NCBI RefSeq assembly: GCF_900454835.1
Contig: NZ_UGTM01000002.1
Coordinates: 868,001 to 932,000 of the forward strand
Reading direction: 5' to 3'
Source of the DNA: Prevotella denticola
Lineage (GTDB): Bacteria; Bacteroidota; Bacteroidia; Bacteroidales; Bacteroidaceae
Length of the DNA: 64,000 bases
Shown here: piece by piece, positions 19,151 through 29,121 of the stretch
Numbering within the stretch: position 1 is the stretch's first letter
Layout of the letters: each line of letters starts with the position of its first letter
Translations under genes and position numbers: made by a program
Notes under the pieces: generated by a model
The model's input: the letters and a program-made list of their open reading frames with translations, nothing else
Databases searched by the model: none
What the model was told of the DNA's origin: nothing

Positions 19151-19178
19151 TATTTCTATCTTAATATCCCTGAGAGAT

Positions 19179-21563
19179 ATGAAAAGAATCATTCTTTTCG
19201 CTGCTGCACTGACGTGCGTGGCAGCAACAAAGGCACAGACCACGACCGACACACTGAAGCAACAGCAGCTGGACGAAGTAGTAGTCTCGGGTGTGCGCGT
19301 CCAGAAAAACGCACCCTATGCCGTAGCCAATATCAAGAAAGACGAACTCGAATCGTTCTCCAAAAGCGGACGTGAGCTCCCCTTCCTCCTCGCACGGACA
19401 CCGGGCGTGCTGGCCTGGGGTGAGAACGGCCTCGGGACCGGTACGGCAGCCATGCGCATCCGAGGTGCCGCAGGCAGCCGAATCAACATCACACTGGACG
19501 GTGTGGCACTCAATTCGCCGGAGGACCAGACGGTGTTCTGGGCCAACATGAACTCCTACGCCTCACTCATGGGCAGCGTGCAGATACAGCGCGGCATCGG
19601 CACATCGACCAATGGAGACGGTGCTTTCGGCGGCTCTGTATCAATGGCGACAAGTACACCGGGCAGAAAACCGAGCGTGGAAGTGAGCGGTTCTTATGGT
19701 TCATACAACACCTATAATGCCGGTGTGAAGTTCTCCACAGGCCTGCTGTCTAATCACCTTGTTTTCGACGGAGCCTACCATGAAACCGCTACCGACGGCT
19801 ATGTACACGGCACCGCCGGTCGGTCGGGCTCTTACTATGGCGGACTGACCTGGCTGGACGACAACTTCCGCATCAGCTACAAGAACATCGGCAACTTCGA
19901 GAAGACAGGACAGGCATGGAACGGTGTCGTTACGGGCAGCAATGACTTGAGCCTGATGGATGGCACCTACGGTGTCAGGACAGGCATCACGACCTATAAG
20001 GACCTGTACGACAGAGGGCTGGGGAAATTCAACCAGCTCTATGAATATCTGCAGACCGATGCCGGCGGGGCTTTCGTCAAGGATGCCGACGGAAACTATC
20101 AGACAGAGCGTTACACGATGCGTGACGGTTCTTTCTGGAACAAGACGACGGATAATTTCTACCAGAACCACAACCTCCTGTCGTTTGCCTTCCATCCTTC
20201 CGCCCACTGGAGTCATCATGTAACCCTGCATTATACCTATGGTTACGGCTATTACAGTGAATTCAAGCATAACACGAAATTTGCGAAATTCGGCTTGACA
20301 TTCACGGACAGCAACGGTAAATTTGTCAAGAAGTCCGACTTCGTACGCCGTAAAGGATTGTCACAGCATACATACGGCCTTGTTTATACGAGCAACTACA
20401 AAGACGGGAACTGGGATGTAATGGGCGGTCTGAACCTTCAGCAGTTCCGTGGCAGCCACTTCGGCTACCTCACTTATATAAAGAATGAGGAGGCGGATGC
20501 GAAGTATCGTGCTGGTGGGAAGGATTATAAGTATTATGACTCTGATGCACATAAGTATGATTACAGCGGATTCTTCAAGGCAAAATACAACTTTGCAGAC
20601 TATTGGAACGTGTTTATGGACTTACAGATTCGCCACGTGGAGTATATGACCGATGGTCAGAACGACCGTTTCTATAAAGTCGGAAGTGGCTATCAGAACC
20701 AGCTCTTAGACATCAGCGAGCGTTATGACTTCGTCAATCCGAAAGCAGGAATCAGCTATTATCGTGGTGGTCACAAGGCTTATGCATCTATTGCGCATGC
20801 CAGTCGTGAGCCAGAACGTAATAACTTCACCAATAACGGTAGTTATCCTGCACCATCACCAGAGCGTATGATGGATATCGAAATGGGCTATCAATACAAT
20901 GGTCGCAACTGGAGAGCAGGGGTGAACCTCTATTATATGGACTATAACAACCAGTTTGTACAGACTGGTGCGCAGAGTGATATCGGTGTGAATCTGACTA
21001 CAAACATCAAGGACAGCTATCGTATGGGTGCTGAGTTGGAGGCAGGCTGGAGCCCACTGTCATGGTTGACCGCTGAGGGTAACGCTGCCCTGAGCCGTAA
21101 TATCATCAAGGACTTTGACGAGATGGCAAGTGTAGATTGGGAGTCTTCATTCCGTAAGATTCATTACAACCACTCTACTTTGGCATTCTCACCATCAGCC
21201 ATACTAAATGGTATGCTCAATCTCCATTACAAAGGTTTTGAGGCTGTATGGCATACAAACTTCGTAAGTCGTCAGTATCTGGATAATACAGAGAACATGA
21301 CGCGTTCGCTGCCATGCTATTCACAGACGAATGTCAACCTCAGCTATAGCCTCCGTCCTACCAAGCACATTGCCGGCTTGAAAGAAGCTGTGTTCGGTGT
21401 GAACCTCAACAATATCTTCAACCGCCATTATGCTGCCAGCGGATGGGTCTACACCTCCATCCTCGACAACAACGGTCACCCTAACGAGAACCGTTACACG
21501 CAGATCGGGTTCATCCCAATGGCCGGATTCAATATGATGGGAAATGTTACGCTGAAGTTTTAG
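19179..21563 (+). CDS. TonB-dependent outer-membrane receptor, predicted thiamine uptake
   Basis: 794 residues. The signal peptide is about 1-19 (KRIILFAAALTCVAATKAQ). A TonB box-like region (LDEVVVSGVR) leads into the plug domain (about 40-160, with TPGVLAWGENG, MRIRGAAGSRINITLDGV and GGSVSMATST), followed by a 22-strand type beta-barrel ending in VTLKF. The substrate is inferred from the TPP riboswitch upstream and the transporter and kinase genes downstream, the arrangement known for Bacteroidota thiamine uptake. From about 20,480 to 21,350 the codon choice shifts to AT-ending codons relative to both flanks, suggesting a recombinant block in the barrel. Confidence 0.88.
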   Translation: MKRIILFAAALTCVAATKAQTTTDTLKQQQLDEVVVSGVRVQKNAPYAVANIKKDELESFSKSGRELPFLLARTPGVLAWGENGLGTGTAAMRIRGAAGSRINITLDGVALNSPEDQTVFWANMNSYASLMGSVQIQRGIGTSTNGDGAFGGSVSMATSTPGRKPSVEVSGSYGSYNTYNAGVKFSTGLLSNHLVFDGAYHETATDGYVHGTAGRSGSYYGGLTWLDDNFRISYKNIGNFEKTGQAWNGVVTGSNDLSLMDGTYGVRTGITTYKDLYDRGLGKFNQLYEYLQTDAGGAFVKDADGNYQTERYTMRDGSFWNKTTDNFYQNHNLLSFAFHPSAHWSHHVTLHYTYGYGYYSEFKHNTKFAKFGLTFTDSNGKFVKKSDFVRRKGLSQHTYGLVYTSNYKDGNWDVMGGLNLQQFRGSHFGYLTYIKNEEADAKYRAGGKDYKYYDSDAHKYDYSGFFKAKYNFADYWNVFMDLQIRHVEYMTDGQNDRFYKVGSGYQNQLLDISERYDFVNPKAGISYYRGGHKAYASIAHASREPERNNFTNNGSYPAPSPERMMDIEMGYQYNGRNWRAGVNLYYMDYNNQFVQTGAQSDIGVNLTTNIKDSYRMGAELEAGWSPLSWLTAEGNAALSRNIIKDFDEMASVDWESSFRKIHYNHSTLAFSPSAILNGMLNLHYKGFEAVWHTNFVSRQYLDNTENMTRSLPCYSQTNVNLSYSLRPTKHIAGLKEAVFGVNLNNIFNRHYAASGWVYTSILDNNGHPNENRYTQIGFIPMAGFNMMGNVTLKF

Positions 21564-21570
21564 AAAGAGA

Positions 21571-21611
21571 AGCCTCTCCCCCCATCCCTTCCGGGGAGGA
21601 GGAGAGAGGCT
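21571..21611 (+). other. Intercistronic hairpin after the TonB receptor
   Basis: AGCCTCTC (21571-21578) pairs with GAGAGGCT (21604-21611), with an inner C4/G4 pairing. There is no T-run, so it looks like an mRNA-stability or attenuation structure between receptor and transporter genes rather than a classical terminator. Confidence 0.5.
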
Positions 21612-21661
21612 GGTTAGCGGTCTGTGGAGGTGATTGCGTCGTTGTTTATTTCTATTTTATC

Positions 21662-22242
21662 ATGACATTAGATATGTTCGGCTGTCTCGTCGGCCTCATT
21701 TACATCTATCAGGAATACAAGGCGAGTATCTGGCTCTGGCTGACAGGAATCATCATGCCTGTCATCTATATGTTCGTCTATTACGAAGCCGGACTGTATG
21801 CCGACTTCGGTATGCAGATCTACTATACATTGGCAGCGATCTATGGTTTCCTCTATTGGAAATTCGGACCCAAGAAGGGGGGGAGAGGGAGATTCCCATT
21901 ACACACTATCCACGTCGCCTGGTACTGCCCTCCATCCTTGTGTTCCTCCTGCTCTGGGGTGGACTGTATCTTGTCCTCATCCATTTCACCAACTCTACCG
22001 TCCCTGTATGGGACAGTTTCGGCAACGCGCTCAGCTTCATCGGACTGTGGGCGCTGGCAAAGAAATACATCGAACAATGGTGGATATGGATCGTTGTTGA
22101 TGTGGAACTGGCAGGCCTCTATCTGTATAAGGAGATTCCTTTCACCGCAGGGCTGTATGCTTTGTACGCTGTTATTGCCGTAGCAGGATACTTCAAGTGG
22201 AAGAGATGCCTCCATCCCACGGAGAAGCGAGGGAACACCTGA
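21662..22242 (+). pseudogene. pnuT: PnuT-like thiamine transporter, frameshifted at a G7 tract
   Basis: A PnuC-family inner-membrane transporter expected to carry thiamine inward. The first frame (ATG 21662) encodes four hydrophobic segments up to YGFLYWKFGPKKGG. After the G7 run at 21877-21883 the family-like protein continues in another frame (EREIPITHYPRRLVLPSIL, then WDSFGNALSFIGLWALAKK and WIWIVVDVELAGLYLYKE) to the stop at 22242. One extra G would restore a single protein of about 193 residues. It could be a real phase-variable tract, a recent mutation or a sequencing error. It lies between the thiamine receptor and the thiamine pyrophosphokinase, which supports the substrate. Confidence 0.8.
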
Positions 22243-22362
22243 CTGAAAAAGTATAACACGGTATTCGCCGGGGCAGGTCAACCCCGATTGTCTCAAGGCT
22301 CCATGACGGACAATGCGATAGGAGTCAAACACATTCAAAACACATATAAAAGGCCAGAACAA

Positions 22363-23130
22363 ATGATAAACAACATCAAAACGGGAGTGTCCACATTTCT
22401 TTCAGAGACAGGCAGCGGACAGCCTGTCAGCTCTCAACTCCTCTCTGCAGGGTTGGGGAAGACTTTGGCCGAAGGTTTTCAGGCTGTCATTCTTGCAGCC
22501 GGCGACTTCCCCTATCATGTCATTCCTCTCCGAATACTGCGAGAAGCCGACAACCTTGTCGTGTGCGACGGCGCACTGGAAGAACTTCTCGAGTACGAGA
22601 TAGAACCGGCGGCTGTCGTCGGAGACGGTGATTCCCTCTCTGCCGCACTGAAGCAACGCTATGCCCACATCTATCACCAGATATCCGAGCAGGAGTTTAA
22701 CGACCTCACCAAGGCGACGCTCTTCGCCCGCTCGCACCTGCAGATGGATGCTTCGACGCACATCCGTCCCCGTTTCTGCTACCTCGGAACGACCGGAAAG
22801 CGGGAGGACCACACGCTGGGCAACATCTCCCTCATGCTCTATTACCATCGACAATTGGGAATCGACCCGGTGATGGTAACGGACTACGGCTGGTTTGTCC
22901 CGGCATCGGGTACAACCCGTTTCGGTTCTTTCCCCGGACAGCAGGTGAGCATCTACAACGCAACCTGCAAAGAGCTGGCAAGCGAAGGCCTCAAATGGGA
23001 TGCCTATCCTTTTCAGGAAATGTGGCAGGGAACACTTAACGAGGCACTCACAACCGAATTCACCATTCATGCAGACGGTGACTACCTCGTTTACAGAACA
23101 CATCGAAAACAGAACAAAAACAAGGTTTAG
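22363..23130 (+). CDS. Thiamine pyrophosphokinase
   Basis: Converts thiamine plus ATP to TPP plus AMP, trapping imported thiamine; cytoplasmic. I chose ATG at 22363 (255 residues); the frame is open further upstream, but that part is not family-like. The N-terminal catalytic domain has NLVVCDGALEELLE, VVGDGDSLS and the TKATLFARS stretch that replaces the usual nucleotide-binding DQxxTDL. GTTGKREDHTLGNISLM is the characteristic second motif. The C-terminal part is the thiamine-binding beta domain (QVSIYNATCKELASEGLKW). It is the last gene of the riboswitch-controlled operon and about 120 bp after the transporter. Confidence 0.88.
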   Translation: MINNIKTGVSTFLSETGSGQPVSSQLLSAGLGKTLAEGFQAVILAAGDFPYHVIPLRILREADNLVVCDGALEELLEYEIEPAAVVGDGDSLSAALKQRYAHIYHQISEQEFNDLTKATLFARSHLQMDASTHIRPRFCYLGTTGKREDHTLGNISLMLYYHRQLGIDPVMVTDYGWFVPASGTTRFGSFPGQQVSIYNATCKELASEGLKWDAYPFQEMWQGTLNEALTTEFTIHADGDYLVYRTHRKQNKNKV

Positions 23131-23290
23131 AACCGACCTTGAGAAAACCGACAAGACAGAAAGGAAAAAAACAAAAACGGTCTCCGGAACATATCCAAAA
23201 ACGAAGGAGAACACGACTGACACCCCTGTTAAGAAGTGTTTCCCCTGCTTAACGAATAATAAAAACTCGTCTGTTATTGAAGTAAAACAC

Positions 23291-23298
23291 TAACTTTG
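23291..23298 (+). promoter_or_regulatory. -7 box before the GH130 gene
   Basis: TAACTTTG fits TAnnTTTG, 56 nt before the ATG. A TTG at the preferred distance is missing, so this is a weaker call. It would start the glycan cluster transcript. Confidence 0.45.
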
Positions 23299-23353
23299 CT
23301 TGTAATTATTATGTATCGAAGTTTACAGAACTAAAAGCATAAAACTATTTACA

Positions 23354-24328
23354 ATGAAAAGTTTAAAAGATATTCTTCCCTGGGAAGACCGCCCGGAGGG
23401 ATGCAAGGACGTGATGTGGCGTTATTCTAAGAATCCGATCATCGGCCGTTACCATATCCCGACATCAAACAGTATCTTCAACAGCGCCGTCGTTCCTTTT
23501 GAAGACGGTTATGCAGGTGTGTTCCGCTGCGACAACAAAGCGGTGCAGATGAACATCTTCGCCGGCTTCAGCAAGGACGGCATCCACTGGGAAATCAATC
23601 ACGAACCCATCAAGTTTGAGGCTGGCAACACCGAGATGATTGAGTCAGAGTATAAGTATGACCCGCGCGTCACATGGATTGATGACCGCTACTGGATCAC
23701 CTGGTGCAACGGCTATCACGGTCCGACCATCGGCATTGCCTACACCTTCGATTTCAAGAAGTTCTATCAGTGCGAGAATGCCTTTCTGCCGTTCAACCGC
23801 AACGGCGTGCTCTTCCCCGAGAAAATCAACGGAAAGTATGCCATGCTGAGCCGTCCGAGCGACAATGGCCATACACCTTTCGGCGACATCTACATCAGCT
23901 TCAGTCCTGACATGAAGTACTGGGGCGAACATCGTTGTGTCATGAAGGTGACGCCATTTCCGGAGAGTGCATGGCAGTGTACGAAGATCGGCGCCGGCTC
24001 TGTCCCCTTCCTGACGGATGAGGGCTGGCTGCTCTTTTATCATGGGGTCATCAACACCTGCAACGGCTTCCGCTATTCAATGGGGGCAGCCATTCTCGAC
24101 AAAGACCATCCGGAAAAGGTGCTCTATCGTACCCGTCCTTACCTTCTGGCACCTGCAGCGACCTATGAACTGCAGGGCGACGTGCCCAACGTCGTCTTCC
24201 CATGTGCCGCCTTGCAGGACGGTGAACGTGTAGCCGTTTACTACGGTGCGGCTGACACGGTTGTCGGAATGGCCTTCGGGTACATCAAGGAGATCGTAGC
24301 ATTCACGAAGAACAACAGCATTCTATAA
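23354..24328 (+). CDS. GH130 mannoside phosphorylase, likely beta-1,4-mannosyl-GlcNAc type
   Basis: Five-bladed propeller inverting phosphorylase, 324 residues without signal peptide, so cytoplasmic. Typical features are [32 protein letters not shown] (Asp103 in YDPR is the likely general acid), a [20 protein letters not shown] segment and [12 protein letters not shown] near the end. In the family, Man-beta-1,4-GlcNAc is split by phosphate into mannose-1-phosphate and GlcNAc. The adjoining GH92 and GH20 genes point to this N-glycan core activity. Other GH130 members act on mannosyl-glucose or beta-mannooligosaccharides, so exact specificity is inferred. Confidence 0.88.
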   Translation: MKSLKDILPWEDRPEGCKDVMWRYSKNPIIGRYHIPTSNSIFNSAVVPFEDGYAGVFRCDNKAVQMNIFAGFSKDGIHWEINHEPIKFEAGNTEMIESEYKYDPRVTWIDDRYWITWCNGYHGPTIGIAYTFDFKKFYQCENAFLPFNRNGVLFPEKINGKYAMLSRPSDNGHTPFGDIYISFSPDMKYWGEHRCVMKVTPFPESAWQCTKIGAGSVPFLTDEGWLLFYHGVINTCNGFRYSMGAAILDKDHPEKVLYRTRPYLLAPAATYELQGDVPNVVFPCAALQDGERVAVYYGAADTVVGMAFGYIKEIVAFTKNNSIL

Positions 24329-24340
24329 AGAAGCCTTGCC

Positions 24341-24382
24341 CACGCTGTAGGGACAGATGTCTTTGTCTGTCCTTACAGCGTG
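24341..24382. other. Long hairpin between GH130 and GH92 genes
   Basis: A 17-bp stem (CACGCTGTAGGGACAGA with its complement at 24366-24382, one G-T pair) with an 8-nt loop. It starts 12 bp after the GH130 stop and lacks a T-run. It may act as a processing or stability element, or as a weak terminator. Confidence 0.55.
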
Positions 24383-24481
24383 TATGCCATGCACGGTCTT
24401 TCATCACCCACTCTCCATCAGCAATCCCCCGACATCCGGCATTTACTACCCACCAATCATCATTCCCCTTCATCATCTCAC

Positions 24482-26737
24482 ATGAAACATAACTTTCTCC
24501 TTGGGCTTCTCATGTCCCTTTCTTTCCTCTCGCTGGAGGCAGCAGGCAGGGAAAGAGAAGAGCCTGTCGACCTCGTCAATCCTTTCATCGGCACATCCAA
24601 CTTCGGTACTACCAACCCGGGGGCGGTGTGCCCCAACGGCCTGATGTCGGTGGTACCGTTCAACGTGATGGGCTCCGACCTGAACAAATACGACAAGGAT
24701 GCACGCTGGTGGTCGACACCCTACGAGTACCACAACGTTTTTTTCACGGGTTATTCTCATGTCAATCTGAGCGGTGTGGGCTGCCCGGAGGTCGGCTCAC
24801 TGCTGCTTATGCCTACGACCGGAAAGCTGAACGTAGACTATAAGGAGTATGGCAGTACATACGACAAGGAGGCTGCCCAGCCCGGCTATTACTCCAACCA
24901 CCTTGTCAAATACGATGTGACGACGGAGGTGACAGCCACTCTCCGCAGTTCCGTTGCCCGCTTCACATTCCCGAAAGGTGAGAGCCACGTCCTGCTGAAC
25001 CTCGGCGAGGGACTGACCAACGAGACGGGAGCAATGGTAAAGAAGGTGAGCGACACGGAATGGGAGGGCGTGAAGCTGCAGGGAACATTCTGTTACAACC
25101 CGCAGGCTGTCTTCCCCATCTACTTCGTGATGCGTGTCAGCAAGAAGCCTTCAGCAGCCGGCTACTGGAAGAAACAGCGGCCGATGACGGGCGTAGAGGC
25201 GGAATGGGATGCCGACAACGGCAAGTACAAACTCTATAAGACCTACCAGAAGGAACTCGCAGGCGATGACATCGGCGTATGGATGGACTACGATACCGAG
25301 GCCGGCGACCAGGTGGAGGTGCAGATGGGTGTATCGTTCGTGAGCATGGCGAACGCCCGTGAGAACCTTGATGCCGAACAGCGAGGCAAGGACTTTGATG
25401 CCATCCGTGCCGAAGCACGCACGAAATGGAACGACGATCTGTCCCGCATACTCGTCGAAGGAGGAACGAAGACGGAACAGACCATATTCTATACCGCACT
25501 TTATCACACACTCATCCACCCGAACATACTACAGGATGTCAACGGACAGTACCCTGCCATGGAGCGCAACGACATCCGCACGGTGAAGGAGGGAAACCGA
25601 TATACGGTCTTCTCGCTGTGGGACACCTACCGCAACGTGCATCAGCTGCTGACACTCGTCTACCCGAACCGGCAGCGCGACATGATCCGCACGATGATTT
25701 CCATGTACGACGAACACGGCTGGATGCCGAAATGGGAACTCTTCGGAAGAGAAACTTACACGATGGAAGGCGATCCGGCCATCCCTGTCATCACGGACTC
25801 GTGGCTGAAAGGACTGCGCGGCTACGACATCAACAGGGCTTACGAGGCGTTCCGCAAGTCGGCTCTGACGAAAGGAAGCGACAACCCTCTGCGTCCGGAT
25901 AATGATGAGTACATAGAGAAGGGATATGTCGCCCTGCACGAGCAGTTCGACAACTCCGTCTCCCATGCCCTCGAATACTACATTGCCGACAACGCCCTTT
26001 CACGACTGGCAGCGGCATTGGGAAAGAAAGACGATGCCCGCCTGTTCCACAACCGTGCTTTGGGTTATCGCCATTACTTCAGCAAGGAGTACGGCATGTT
26101 GCGCCCTCTGATGCCCGACGGGACTTTCTACAAGCCCTTCAACCCACGTCAGGGAGAGAACTTCGAGCCGTCCCCCGGCTTCCACGAAGGCAATGCCTGG
26201 AACTACACGTTCTATGTTCCGCACGACGTGACGGGACTTGCCAGGCTCATGGGAGGACGGAAAGCGTTTGTCAGCAAGCTCCAGAGCGTGTTCGACAAGG
26301 GTTATTACGACCCGGCAAACGAACCTGACATTGCCTACCCTTACCTCTTTTCCTATTTCAAGGGGGAAGAATGGCGCACACAGATGCTGACCCGCAGGCT
26401 CTTGAAGGAGTACTTCAAGAATGCACCGGAGGGTATTCCCGGCAACGACGACACGGGGACCATGTCGGCCTGGGCGGTATTCAACATGATAGGGTTCTAT
26501 CCCGACTGTCCCGGCGACCCGTCTTACACGCTGACGTCGCCGGTCTTCGACAAGGTGACCATCCGCCTGGACAAGGAGCAATGGGGAAAAGACCAGCTTG
26601 TCATAGAGACCGTGCGCCCTTCTGCCGAGGCCGTCATCATCCGGAAGATGGAACTGGGCGGGAAGCCGCTGAACCGGTACCGAATCACGAACGACGAACT
26701 GTTGAAGGGCGGAACATTGAAGTTCTATCTGAAATAA
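24482..26737 (+). CDS. GH92 exo-alpha-mannosidase (first copy)
   Basis: Calcium-dependent enzyme that removes terminal alpha-mannose from high-mannose N-glycans, 751 residues. The start at 24482 gives a signal peptide (MKHNFLLGLLMSLSFLSLEA). The N-terminal beta-sandwich begins VDLVNPFIGTSNFGTTNPGA. The catalytic (alpha/alpha)6 domain has TIFYTALYHTLIHPN, WDTYRNVHQLLTLV, FHEGNAWNYTFYVPHD and GNDDTGTMSAWAVF, where Asp656/Asp657 are in the known base motif. It is likely periplasmic or surface-exposed. Second gene of the glycan cluster. The sequence differs clearly from the second GH92 below, so the two probably have different linkage preference. Confidence 0.93.
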   Translation: MKHNFLLGLLMSLSFLSLEAAGREREEPVDLVNPFIGTSNFGTTNPGAVCPNGLMSVVPFNVMGSDLNKYDKDARWWSTPYEYHNVFFTGYSHVNLSGVGCPEVGSLLLMPTTGKLNVDYKEYGSTYDKEAAQPGYYSNHLVKYDVTTEVTATLRSSVARFTFPKGESHVLLNLGEGLTNETGAMVKKVSDTEWEGVKLQGTFCYNPQAVFPIYFVMRVSKKPSAAGYWKKQRPMTGVEAEWDADNGKYKLYKTYQKELAGDDIGVWMDYDTEAGDQVEVQMGVSFVSMANARENLDAEQRGKDFDAIRAEARTKWNDDLSRILVEGGTKTEQTIFYTALYHTLIHPNILQDVNGQYPAMERNDIRTVKEGNRYTVFSLWDTYRNVHQLLTLVYPNRQRDMIRTMISMYDEHGWMPKWELFGRETYTMEGDPAIPVITDSWLKGLRGYDINRAYEAFRKSALTKGSDNPLRPDNDEYIEKGYVALHEQFDNSVSHALEYYIADNALSRLAAALGKKDDARLFHNRALGYRHYFSKEYGMLRPLMPDGTFYKPFNPRQGENFEPSPGFHEGNAWNYTFYVPHDVTGLARLMGGRKAFVSKLQSVFDKGYYDPANEPDIAYPYLFSYFKGEEWRTQMLTRRLLKEYFKNAPEGIPGNDDTGTMSAWAVFNMIGFYPDCPGDPSYTLTSPVFDKVTIRLDKEQWGKDQLVIETVRPSAEAVIIRKMELGGKPLNRYRITNDELLKGGTLKFYLK

Positions 26738-26789
26738 GCCTCCCGACAGCATTGTCAAACCTAAGAAACAAAAACGACATTTACCGTAT

Positions 26790-28889
26790 ATGATGAGAAA
26801 ACATATCCTTTTGAGTGCAGCCTTCCTGCTGCTGTCAACTGCCGTTCCGATGCCTGTTGCAGCTCAGAACATCATCCCACAACCTGAGCATATCAGTCTT
26901 TTGAAGGGTCAATTCAAGCTGAATAAGGGCTTGAAGATCGTGACCAATCTTACAGGCAGTGACTTCAAGGTGCTTAACCAATATACCTCTGAGGTAATGA
27001 GCCATCCTTTGGTTTATGCGAAGAACCCTTCTCAACAAGCCGTTTTTCGCTTGATTTGCAAGGGGACAGCCCAACAGGCTGCACAGGCAATGGACAGCGT
27101 GCGCCTGCAAGGCTATGAGCTGGAGGTGACACCTAAGGGAATTACCATCCAGTCATTGACACCTACGGGACTGTTCTACGGCCTGCAGACCGTCCGTCAG
27201 CTGGAGAAAGACGGGAAAATAGCCTGCGTAAAAGTCAAGGACACGCCTCGTTTCGCTTACCGGGGGCTGATGATCGACTGTTCCCGCCACTTCTGGACGA
27301 AGGAGTTCCTCAAGAAACAGCTGGATGCGATGGCTTATTTCAAGCTCGACCGTTTCCACTGGCATCTCACTGACGGCGGCGGCTGGCGCATGGAGGTGAA
27401 GCAGTACCCTCGTCTGACAGCCGAAACGGCCTACCGGACACAGTCGGACTGGACCTGCTGGTGGATGGACAAGGACCGCCGTTACTGTCCGGCAGGAACA
27501 CCGGGAGCATACGGTGGCTATTACACACAAGCGGACATCAAGGATATCGTACGCTATGCGGCAGCACGTCACATAGAAATCATCCCCGAGATTGAGATGC
27601 CCGGACACAGCGACGAGGTGGTCTTCGCCTATCCGGAACTGTCGTGTACAGGCAAACCCTACACACAGTCAGACCTCTGTGTAGGAAAGGAAGCCACCTA
27701 CACCTTCATGGAAAACGTGCTGAAAGAAGTGATGGAACTCTTCCCCTCCAAGTATATCCACATCGGAGGAGACGAGGCAGAGCGTCGCACATGGAAGACT
27801 TGTCCTGACTGCCAGAGAATGATGAAGGAAAATCACTTAAAGGATGTAGCCGAGTTGCAGAGCCATTTCACCCATCGTATGGAACAGTTCTTGAACCGTA
27901 ACGGTCGTAAACTCCTCGGTTGGGACGAGATTATGGAAGGCAAACTGGCTCCTAACGCAGCCGTGATGTCATGGCGTGGGACTGAAGCAGGTATCGAGGC
28001 TGCAACAAGCAAGCACCATGTAGTGATGGCACCGCAGCAGTTCTATTATCTGAATATGTATCAGGACAATCCGATGGAACAGCCGAAGGCACAGGGAGGT
28101 TATACCCGTTTGGATAAGACCTACAATTATGAGCCCATCCCAGCGAAGTATAAAGGAACCAGTCTTGAGAAGTATATGGATGGCGTGCAGGCCTGTGTCT
28201 GGACGGAATTCATCGCCGAACCCGGCCATTTAGAGTATATGCTCTATCCTCGTCTGTTGGCTCTGGCAGAGACAGGATGGACGAAGCAGCGCACAGGATA
28301 CGACAATTTCCGCCAGAGAGCAGTTGTGAATGTCGACCGACTGAGACGTGCGGGCTACAATGCCTTTGACCTCTCAAAGGAGAAGGGTTCACGCATCGAA
28401 AGCCGTAGCATAACACAACACGAAGCAATGGGCCGCCCCGTCACTTACCTGGGACGCTATGCAGAGAAATACAGGGCGGAAGGCGACAGCACGCTGACCA
28501 ACGGACTGCGAGGCGACTGGGGCTATCTTGAGGGACGCTGGCAGGGCTTCATAGACAGTACCGGCATGGATGTCGTCGTCGATATGGGCAAGGTGACAGA
28601 GATACGTGACGTGGAAGTCGACTTCATGCACCAGTACGATGCGGTAATCTATGCTCCGGCATCCGTTGAGCTGATGGTCTCCGACGATGGGAAGAACTAC
28701 AAAACGATTGACACCGCACAGCCGGGAGTAAAGACAAAAGAGGCCTATCTTGTCTATCCTTACCAGTGGAAGGGTAACGCCAAGGGACGCTATGTACGCA
28801 TAAGGGCACTCTCCCGTGAGAAAGACGCATGGATATTCACCGATGAGGTGATTGTCAACAGAATCATCAGAAGCTGCGGGAAAGGATAA
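26790..28889 (+). CDS. GH20 beta-N-acetylhexosaminidase
   Basis: Releases terminal beta-GlcNAc/GalNAc, 699 residues (ATG 26790; the second codon is also ATG). The signal peptide is about 1-26. An N-terminal GH20b-like domain (QNIIPQPEHISLLKGQF) is followed by the catalytic barrel with YRGLMIDCSRHFWTKEF, FHWHLTDGGGW, a MPGHSDEV loop and HIGGDEAERRTW (Asp328-Glu329, substrate-assisted catalysis). The C-terminal 130 residues resemble an F5/8 type C carbohydrate-binding module (VEVDFMHQYDAVIYAP, YVRIRAL). It would trim antennae before mannosidase action. Segments at about 26,880-27,110 and 27,800-28,300 use more AT-ending codons than the rest, hinting at allelic recombination. Confidence 0.94.
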   Translation: MMRKHILLSAAFLLLSTAVPMPVAAQNIIPQPEHISLLKGQFKLNKGLKIVTNLTGSDFKVLNQYTSEVMSHPLVYAKNPSQQAVFRLICKGTAQQAAQAMDSVRLQGYELEVTPKGITIQSLTPTGLFYGLQTVRQLEKDGKIACVKVKDTPRFAYRGLMIDCSRHFWTKEFLKKQLDAMAYFKLDRFHWHLTDGGGWRMEVKQYPRLTAETAYRTQSDWTCWWMDKDRRYCPAGTPGAYGGYYTQADIKDIVRYAAARHIEIIPEIEMPGHSDEVVFAYPELSCTGKPYTQSDLCVGKEATYTFMENVLKEVMELFPSKYIHIGGDEAERRTWKTCPDCQRMMKENHLKDVAELQSHFTHRMEQFLNRNGRKLLGWDEIMEGKLAPNAAVMSWRGTEAGIEAATSKHHVVMAPQQFYYLNMYQDNPMEQPKAQGGYTRLDKTYNYEPIPAKYKGTSLEKYMDGVQACVWTEFIAEPGHLEYMLYPRLLALAETGWTKQRTGYDNFRQRAVVNVDRLRRAGYNAFDLSKEKGSRIESRSITQHEAMGRPVTYLGRYAEKYRAEGDSTLTNGLRGDWGYLEGRWQGFIDSTGMDVVVDMGKVTEIRDVEVDFMHQYDAVIYAPASVELMVSDDGKNYKTIDTAQPGVKTKEAYLVYPYQWKGNAKGRYVRIRALSREKDAWIFTDEVIVNRIIRSCGKG

Positions 28890-28910
28890 ACGGGAGAGCT
28901 TTCCGCCATA

Positions 28911-28993
28911 TTCCCAACCGGTCGGGAATCCCGTTCCCAACGCTTGGGAATGCTGTTCCCAACGGCTGGGAACAGCATTCCCAGATACCGGGA
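28911..28993. repeat. Four tandem short palindromes between GH20 and second GH92
   Basis: Units beginning at 28911, 28934, 28956 and 28978 each read TTCCCA...TGGGAA-like, with a period of 22-23 bp. The third unit extends to an 11-bp perfect inverted repeat (TGCTGTTCCCA, 5-nt loop, 28951-28977). They may form alternative stem-loops in the operon mRNA or be an intergenic repeat family. Confidence 0.7.
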
Positions 28994-29121
28994 CAGCCAC
29001 AGGCTTCATGTGCCGGGACAACAGACAGCTGACAGCCGGCCGGAAAAGCATGACATCCGGGAACGGAAAACAGCCTCATCAGCTGACGGATCAGACAATG
29101 AGATTAAAAACAATTCAAGAT

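Noticed and set aside
28852..29121. Extended N-terminus for the second GH92
   Set aside because: The extension runs through the palindromic repeats and overlaps the end of GH20; the signal peptide at 29122 marks the real start.
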